Shown here piece after piece: positions 59,207 through 64,000 of a DNA stretch of 64,000 bases; position 1 is the first letter of the stretch, and each line of letters begins with the position of its first letter. The notes beneath the pieces are model-generated. The model saw only the letters and a program-made list of their open reading frames with translations. It did not search any database and was not told the origin of the DNA. The translations under genes were made by a program, and so were the position numbers. The stretch spans positions 62,001-126,000 of the forward strand of contig JANYHK010000074.1 of NCBI GenBank assembly GCA_025359105.1, in the 5' to 3' direction. The stretch is from Myxococcales bacterium (GTDB taxonomy: Bacteria; Myxococcota_A; Polyangia; Polyangiales; Polyangiaceae).

Positions 59207-59812
59207 GCGAGAGATTGGGCGAGGCCGTAGCTCCAGGCTCTCGAGCTCGTAGAAGAGGAGGGGCCCCTCCTTCTTGTAGAAGAGGCCGCAGCCGAGGCGC
59301 GTGAAGTGCCTACCGAGGCGCGCGAGGTAGAAGCTCCCCGGTCGCTCGTGGACGTCGACGTCGGTGAGGTCGCGATCGCACACGTCGGTGAGATCGCGGC
59401 GGGTGATGGCCTCGAGGTAGAGAAAGCCGCGCGTCATCGCGGCCAAATTCTCGAGGGCAGCGCTGGCGCCCTCGTCGGCCAGGTACGGGAGCACGCCCTG
59501 GCACACGACGAGATCGAATTGCTCCTTGGCGCGCCAGATCGAGATGTCGCGCTTCTCGTGCCCATAGGCCTTGCATGCGTAGTCGCTGATCTCGGTCGTA
59601 CGGTACTTCGCGGCGCGGACGTTCTTCTTGAACCAGTCGCGCCACAGCCCCACGCCGGCGCCGACGTCGAGCACCGAGCCGACGTCGCCGCCGAACCAGC
59701 GGATCATTCCGACGACTCCCTGGCACAGGTGGGCGACCTGGTCAGCGCTGGAAACACGAGTCTTCTTCGACTGATAGAACCGGTCGTAGTAGCCCTTGTC
59801 GAAGCTCGGCAT
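59201..59812 (-). CDS. class I SAM-dependent methyltransferase
   Basis: A 203-residue cytoplasmic methyltransferase. Motif I VLDVGAGVGLW (about 47-57), the acidic TTEISDYACKAYG after strand beta2 and FDLVVCQGVLPYL (motif IV region) define the fold. An N-terminal FDKGYYDRFYQ segment is seen in many small-molecule or sugar methyltransferases. The substrate is not predictable. It is monocistronic by layout; the divergent vWA gene starts 107 bases away. Confidence 0.8.
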   Translation of the reverse strand: MPSFDKGYYDRFYQSKKTRVSSADQVAHLCQGVVGMIRWFGGDVGSVLDVGAGVGLWRDWFKKNVRAAKYRTTEISDYACKAYGHEKRDISIWRAKEQFDLVVCQGVLPYLADEGASAALENLAAMTRGFLYLEAITRRDLTDVCDRDLTDVDVHERPGSFYLARLGRHFTRLGCGLFYKKEGPLLFYELESLELRPRPISRP

Positions 59813-59918
59813 TGGGGCTCTGCTTTACCAGATCTTTCGACGAGCGCGCGCGTACCTAGAACGCACACGACGACGCCACGACGGCGCGCTCGAACGGACG
59901 ACAAAAGGAGCAGACCCC

Positions 59919-61385
59919 ATGCGACGCGCGGTGATCCTCGGAGTTCTTGCGGTGGCGGCGATGACGAGCGTGGTCGGGTGCGGCGCGAGCAAGGCCGCGG
60001 CGCCGGCTGCCGCGGCGCCGATCGCCAAGGACCCGGGCGGCGCGCTCCCCGTCGCGACGGACGACGGGCCGAAGGCGATCGAGCCGGCCGACGCGATCAA
60101 GAACGGCAACTGGATCGGCGCGAGCGCCGAGAGTGAGATGATCCTGAACGGGACGACCGACACCTTCGTCGGCGTCTGGGTCGACGTGCCGAACGTGAAG
60201 ATCACGAACAAGCCGCCGGTGGACCTCGCCCTCGTCGTCGACACGAGCGGCTCGATGGCGGGCGCGAAGATCGTGAACGCGCGCGCCGCGGCCAAGCAGC
60301 TCATCGAGTCGATGCAAGACGGCGACATCGTGTCGATCGACACGTTCAGCGATCGCGCCGAGACGTTCGTGGCCCCCACCGTGCTCACGCCTGACTCGCG
60401 CGAACGCCTGCTCGCCGCCGTCGCCCGCCTGCGCCCGCAGGGCTCGACCAACCTGTTCGACGGCCTGTCGCTCGGCGAGGCCCACGTCGCGCAGGCGCCG
60501 GGGACGCACACGGTTCGCCGCGTCGTCGTGATCTCGGACGGCATCGCCAACGTCGGTCCGTCGACGCCCGACGCGCTGGGTGCGGTCGCGGAGCGTGGTC
60601 TGCGATTCCGCGCGCAGGTCACGTCGCTCGGCGTCGGCAATGACTACGACGAGCACACGCTCAACGCGCTCGCCGTCAAATCGAGCGGCCGCCTCTTCCA
60701 CGTCAGCGACCCGCTCGAAATGAGCGCGTTCCTCAAGAAGGAAGTCGAGCTCCTCACGTCGACCGTCGCCAGCGACGCGTTCGTCGAGGTCATGCCGGCG
60801 CCGGGCGTGCGCCTCGTCGGCAGCGACGGCGTGCGCACCGACTGGCAGTCGTCGGGCGCCCTCCGCATCCCGCTCGGCGCGCTCTACTCGGGGCAGCACC
60901 GCGAGGCGCTCGTCAAGGTGCGGGTCGACCCGGCGCGCTTCGAGGGCGCGGCGTCCAAGCCCCTCGCCAGTGTCCGCCTCGTCTTTCACGATCCGAACGA
61001 CGGCGATCTGGAGCGCATCCAGGAGACCGTCGCGCGCGTTTCGGCGACGAGCGACGGAACTGCGGTGGCCAGCCATGCAAACTCGCGCACGCAGGCGATC
61101 GTCGCCGTGCAGGACGCCGCGAAGCTGAAGATGCAGGCCGCGCAAGCGATGAACCAGGGGCAGTTCGTCGATGCCGACAAGGAGCTCGCAGCGGCGGAGC
61201 AGAAGGTCGTCGCGCAGGCGGCGATCACCAAGGACAGCACGCAGAAGAAGCGCCTCGACGCGACGGCGGCGAGCATCCAGGCGACCAGGCGCGCCGCGGG
61301 CGCTGCAGCAGCCGCGCCGAAGGCCGTTCAGCGCGACGAAGCGCTGAAGGCGAACAAGAGCGGCATGGCCGACATGGGGTACTGA
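59919..61385 (+). CDS. vWA-domain lipoprotein
   Basis: A 488-residue protein with lipobox SVVGC (about residue 21). The von Willebrand A domain (about 95-265) has the complete MIDAS start DTSGSMAGAK, the Thr-containing GSTNLFDGL and VVISDGIANVG. A beta-rich region (280-390) and a helical C-terminus (about 400-480) rich in Ala/Gln/Lys (QAMNQGQFVDADKELAAAEQKV) follow. vWA proteins bind ligands through a metal ion. Here it is likely periplasmic or outer-membrane. The AAAGGAG ribosome site is strong. The partner is unknown. Confidence 0.85.
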   Translation: MRRAVILGVLAVAAMTSVVGCGASKAAAPAAAAPIAKDPGGALPVATDDGPKAIEPADAIKNGNWIGASAESEMILNGTTDTFVGVWVDVPNVKITNKPPVDLALVVDTSGSMAGAKIVNARAAAKQLIESMQDGDIVSIDTFSDRAETFVAPTVLTPDSRERLLAAVARLRPQGSTNLFDGLSLGEAHVAQAPGTHTVRRVVVISDGIANVGPSTPDALGAVAERGLRFRAQVTSLGVGNDYDEHTLNALAVKSSGRLFHVSDPLEMSAFLKKEVELLTSTVASDAFVEVMPAPGVRLVGSDGVRTDWQSSGALRIPLGALYSGQHREALVKVRVDPARFEGAASKPLASVRLVFHDPNDGDLERIQETVARVSATSDGTAVASHANSRTQAIVAVQDAAKLKMQAAQAMNQGQFVDADKELAAAEQKVVAQAAITKDSTQKKRLDATAASIQATRRAAGAAAAAPKAVQRDEALKANKSGMADMGY

Positions 61386-61387
61386 AG

Positions 61388-62758
61388 TCAGCGCGTGCGG
61401 GCCCGGATCATCTGGAAATAGCGGCGCCCGATGCCGCTGGCGGCGGCGGCGGTGGCGACGTCGCCGCCGTGCGCGGCGAGCACACGCTCGACGTACCGGC
61501 GCTCGAACTCCTGCATCAGCTTCTCGCGCGCCTGCACGAACGGAAGACCGAGGCCGATGACGCGCTCGATCGCGTCGACGCCCGGCGACGAGGTCACGCG
61601 CGACGCATCCGCCGGCGCGGGCTCGCCGAACCCACCGCGCTGCAGATCCGCGAGGTCGCCGAGTGCGAGCTGCCGGGCGACGGCGTTTCGTAGCTCGCGC
61701 ACGTTGCCAGGCCACTGGTAGTCCTCCCACTTGAGGAGAACCTCGGGCGGCAGGCGGCGCTCGTCGCCCCCGAGGTCCCGCCAGATCTGCCGCGCGAGGA
61801 TCGCGACGTCTCCGCCGCGATGGCGGAGCGGCGGCAACTCCACCCGCGCGACGGCGAGGCGGTGAAAGAGATCGTCTCGAAAGCGACCCGCCTGCACTTC
61901 GCGGTCGAGATCGCGGCGGGTGGCGGCAAGGACGCGGACGTCCACCTTGATCCACTTGTCACCCCCGACGCGTCGGATCTCGCCCCGCTCGATCGCGCGG
62001 AGGAGCTTCGGCTGGAGGGCGAGATCCAGATCGCCGATCTCGTCGATGAGCAGCGTCCCCCCCTGCGCCTGCTCGAACACGCCGCGGCGCTGGCTCACGG
62101 CGCCGGTGAACGCGCCGCGCTCGTGGCCGAACAGCTCGCTCTCGACCAGGCTAGGCGGCGCCGTCGTGCAGTCGAACACGACGAAGGGCGCGGTCGCACG
62201 CGGCCCCATCTCGTGGAGAGACTCCGCGAGGACCTCCTTGCCGGTGCCGGTCTCGCCTTCCAGGATGACGGGCACCGCCGAGGCGGCGATTCGCTCGCAG
62301 AGCGGGTAGAGACGCCGCATCTCGCGGCTCGTGCCGAGGATCTTGCCGAAGCGTCCGGCCGTCGTGAGCGGCGCGACGGGGACCGACGACTCGTGCTCGA
62401 TCGTCAGAACCGTCGAGCCGACGCGGACGATCTCACCGCCGAGGAGCTCGGCCTCGCGGATCTTCACGCGATCGACGAACGTGCCGTTGGTCGATCCGAG
62501 ATCGACGACGCGAAGACCGCCCGCGGTGATCTCGAGCGCCGCATGGCGACGCGACACCTCGCGATCGGTGAGCCGCAGGTCGCACGCGGGGCTCTGCCCG
62601 ATGAGCAGACGCGACGCATGCGTCTCGTCGAGCGTCGTCGTTTTCCCCTTGTCCGGTCCATCGGCGACGGTGATGACGAACGCGCCTTCGAGCGGAGCCA
62701 CCTCGTCGCGCTGCCGAACGATCGTGGCGATTTGCGAGTCGTTGGAGCCGGGCGCCAC
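61388..62758 (-). CDS. FHA-domain sigma54-dependent transcriptional activator
   Basis: A 456-residue enhancer-binding protein. The N-terminal FHA domain (about 20-105; LLIGQSPACDLRLTDREVSRRHAAL and LGSTNGTFVDR) binds phosphothreonine. The AAA+ domain (about 130-360) has Walker A GETGTGKE, the sigma54-contact loop GAFTGA, Walker B GGTLLIDEIGDL and the GNVRELRNAV motif. The C-terminal Fis-type helix-turn-helix (about 415-455; GGDVATAAAASGIGRRYFQ) binds DNA. The GTG at 62758 is the first in-frame start after the upstream kinase stop, 16 bases away. It is probably controlled by that kinase through its FHA domain. Confidence 0.9.
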   Translation of the reverse strand: MAPGSNDSQIATIVRQRDEVAPLEGAFVITVADGPDKGKTTTLDETHASRLLIGQSPACDLRLTDREVSRRHAALEITAGGLRVVDLGSTNGTFVDRVKIREAELLGGEIVRVGSTVLTIEHESSVPVAPLTTAGRFGKILGTSREMRRLYPLCERIAASAVPVILEGETGTGKEVLAESLHEMGPRATAPFVVFDCTTAPPSLVESELFGHERGAFTGAVSQRRGVFEQAQGGTLLIDEIGDLDLALQPKLLRAIERGEIRRVGGDKWIKVDVRVLAATRRDLDREVQAGRFRDDLFHRLAVARVELPPLRHRGGDVAILARQIWRDLGGDERRLPPEVLLKWEDYQWPGNVRELRNAVARQLALGDLADLQRGGFGEPAPADASRVTSSPGVDAIERVIGLGLPFVQAREKLMQEFERRYVERVLAAHGGDVATAAAASGIGRRYFQMIRARTR

Positions 62759-62774
62759 AGGCCGGATGGTACAC

Positions 62775-64000
62775 TCATTCGAAGCGGTGAAAGCCCTTGC
62801 TCGCGGCCGGCGCGGGGTCCGGGGGAGGCGGAGGAGGCGGGGCCACCGCACTCGCGGTCGGCGGCGGAGGAGGAGGGGGTGTCTTGGGCCCGCGCAGGCG
62901 ACGGCCCGGGCGCGGCTCGGCGGAGGCCGCAGCGGTCGGGGTCGCGGTCGGGGTCGGGGTCGCGGTCGGGGTCGGGGTCGGGGTCGCGGTCGCGGTCGGG
63001 GTCGGGGTCGCGGTCGCGGTCGATGCTGCGGGATCGTCCACGGCGGCATTCGTTGGGATCGCCGTCGGCACGCGCACGCTCCTCAGGCGCACGACGGCGA
63101 AGCCGAGCGCGGCGATCAAGACCACGCCCGCCATCGCGAAGGCCGGTCCGGCACCCCATCGTCGCGGGATCCCGGCGGGGGTATCGAGCGACGAACCCGT
63201 GCCCGTGGTGAGCCCCGCCCCCGCGTCGACGCCGACGTCGAGCCCAGGGACGTCGACCTGGGTGTCCGGCTCGCCCGCCGGCACGTGCGTGACGGCCGAG
63301 CCGGAGCGCATTCGCCGCAAGAGCTCGCGCTTCTCGTCAATGCGGTCGGCGAAGACGTCGTTCATCAACGTCGCGAGCTCTTCGCTCGGCTCGACCACGC
63401 CACCCGGTGTGCCGAGCTCGCGAACGCATGTCAGGAGCTCGCGCCTCATGTCGGCGGCCGACGCGTAGCGCGCGTCCGGATCCCGGGCGAGGGCGCGCAT
63501 GCAGATGGCCTCGAGCCGGGCGGGGAACGCCGGCGCCGTCCGCGACGGAGGGACGACCGGCTCCTCGGTGATCGCCTTCAACGCGAGCAGCTGATTGAAC
63601 CGCTTGAAGAGCCGCCGCATCGTTCCGAGCTCGTACAAGAGAACCCCGAGCGCGAAGACGTCGCTGCGACGGTCCACCGCGCCCCCCATGCACTGCTCGG
63701 GCGCCATGTACTCGTACTTGCCCTTGATCTGCCCCGCCTCGGTGCGCGCGATGCGATCGGTCGCCTTCGCCACGCCGAAGTCGATGACCTTGACCTGCCC
63801 CTGATACGTCAAGAACACGTTCTGCGGGGACACGTCGCGGTGCACGAGGCGCTGCGGCGCGCCGTCGCCGTCCACGAGCTCGTGCGCGGCGTGGAGGCCC
63901 GCGCAGGCCTCGGCGATGATGAACGCTGCAAGCGAGGGCGAGACCGCGCGCTGCTTCAGGAGCAGGCGCTTCACGAGCCCCGCCACGCTCTCCCCCTCCA
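62775..64000 (-). CDS. Ser/Thr protein kinase, 5' part outside the window
   Basis: The C-terminal 408 codons of a Hanks-type kinase; the N-lobe (Gly loop, Lys) lies beyond position 64000. The visible part begins in the hinge (EGESVAGLVKRL) and shows LVHRDVSPQN (catalytic loop; the usual Leu-Lys is Val-Ser), IDFGVAK and GKYEYMAPEQC. After the kinase domain (to about residue 190 of the fragment) follow an acidic linker, a membrane helix (about residue 275) and a Pro-rich tail with a (Thr-Ala/Thr-Pro) repeat. It precedes and is likely cotranscribed with the FHA-sigma54 activator gene. Confidence 0.88.
   Translation of the reverse strand, partial: EGESVAGLVKRLLLKQRAVSPSLAAFIIAEACAGLHAAHELVDGDGAPQRLVHRDVSPQNVFLTYQGQVKVIDFGVAKATDRIARTEAGQIKGKYEYMAPEQCMGGAVDRRSDVFALGVLLYELGTMRRLFKRFNQLLALKAITEEPVVPPSRTAPAFPARLEAICMRALARDPDARYASAADMRRELLTCVRELGTPGGVVEPSEELATLMNDVFADRIDEKRELLRRMRSGSAVTHVPAGEPDTQVDVPGLDVGVDAGAGLTTGTGSSLDTPAGIPRRWGAGPAFAMAGVVLIAALGFAVVRLRSVRVPTAIPTNAAVDDPAASTATATPTPTATATPTPTPTATPTPTATPTAAASAEPRPGRRLRGPKTPPPPPPPTASAVAPPPPPPPDPAPAASKGFHRFE
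62933..63022. repeat. 6-bp in-frame minisatellite in the kinase gene
   Basis: About 15 copies of a 6-base unit (GGTCGG or GGTCGC) encode a Thr-Pro/Thr-Ala dipeptide run in the extracytoplasmic tail of the kinase. Perfect hexamers in series are prone to length change without breaking the frame. The run could be a glycosylated or rod-like wall-spanning segment. Confidence 0.75.

Noticed and set aside
1-64000. tRNA, rRNA or mobile element genes
   Set aside because: Intergenic gaps were scanned by eye for clover-leaf ends, rRNA signatures, transposase motifs and inverted-repeat ends, and none was convincing.

Overview
The window is very GC-rich, gene-dense DNA that looks like a myxobacterium, most likely of the Polyangia (Sorangium/Labilithrix-like) side. 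The evidence is a gliding/Nfs-type TPR and FHA-TonB envelope gene set, several eukaryote-like Ser/Thr kinases, an FHA-sigma54 activator, many lipoproteins, a myxobacterial Cys-rich motif and a MYXO-CTERM-like tail. Translational coupling by ATGA/GTGA overlaps is unusually common. No rRNA, tRNA, insertion sequence, prophage or CRISPR array was seen. The placement is an inference from gene content.

Layout. 1-16 kb: a DUF3501 protein, a two-gene membrane spermidine-synthase-like pair, a lipoprotein, a thioesterase, a divergent Lgt, then a tightly coupled leftward operon (DUF885 peptidase, RlmN, three envelope proteins), MazG, an AI-2E-type permease, a PaaG-like isomerase, cysteine synthase and asparaginase. 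15.9-19.5 kb: two tandem short OPX polysaccharide-export lipoproteins, a large outer-membrane beta-barrel and a secreted coiled-coil protein. 19.8-31.9 kb: a leftward cluster with the GltD-GltE-small protein-GltG order of the Myxococcus gliding (Glt) and sporulation (Nfs) machines. It has an extra 3-TM protein, two tiny paralogous periplasmic proteins and two upstream periplasmic proteins. A terminator-like hairpin separates the Glt-like cluster from the OPX operon.

32-37 kb: an ECF sigma factor with a sigmaE-like promoter and a ribosome-site hairpin, its membrane anti-sigma factor, a hypothetical protein and a repeat-containing lipoprotein. 37-47 kb: a PilZ protein, a GT39-type glycosyltransferase, coupled era-der, and rpsF-rpsR-rplI-dnaB followed by an ArsA-like ATPase. 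47-54.5 kb: a lipoprotein/TPR-PEGA/kinase trio, then prs-rplY-pth and a TPR membrane protein. 54.9-64 kb: an RlmI-like methyltransferase with a coupled hydrolase, a MYXO-CTERM-like Cys-rich lipoprotein, a methyltransferase, a vWA lipoprotein, an FHA-sigma54 activator and a kinase cut by the window edge.

The most interesting part is 15.9-31.9 kb. A composite OPX/beta-barrel polysaccharide exporter lies beside a Glt/Nfs-like trans-envelope machine, which suggests a dedicated surface-polysaccharide handling or motility apparatus whose accessory parts I do not recognise from described systems.
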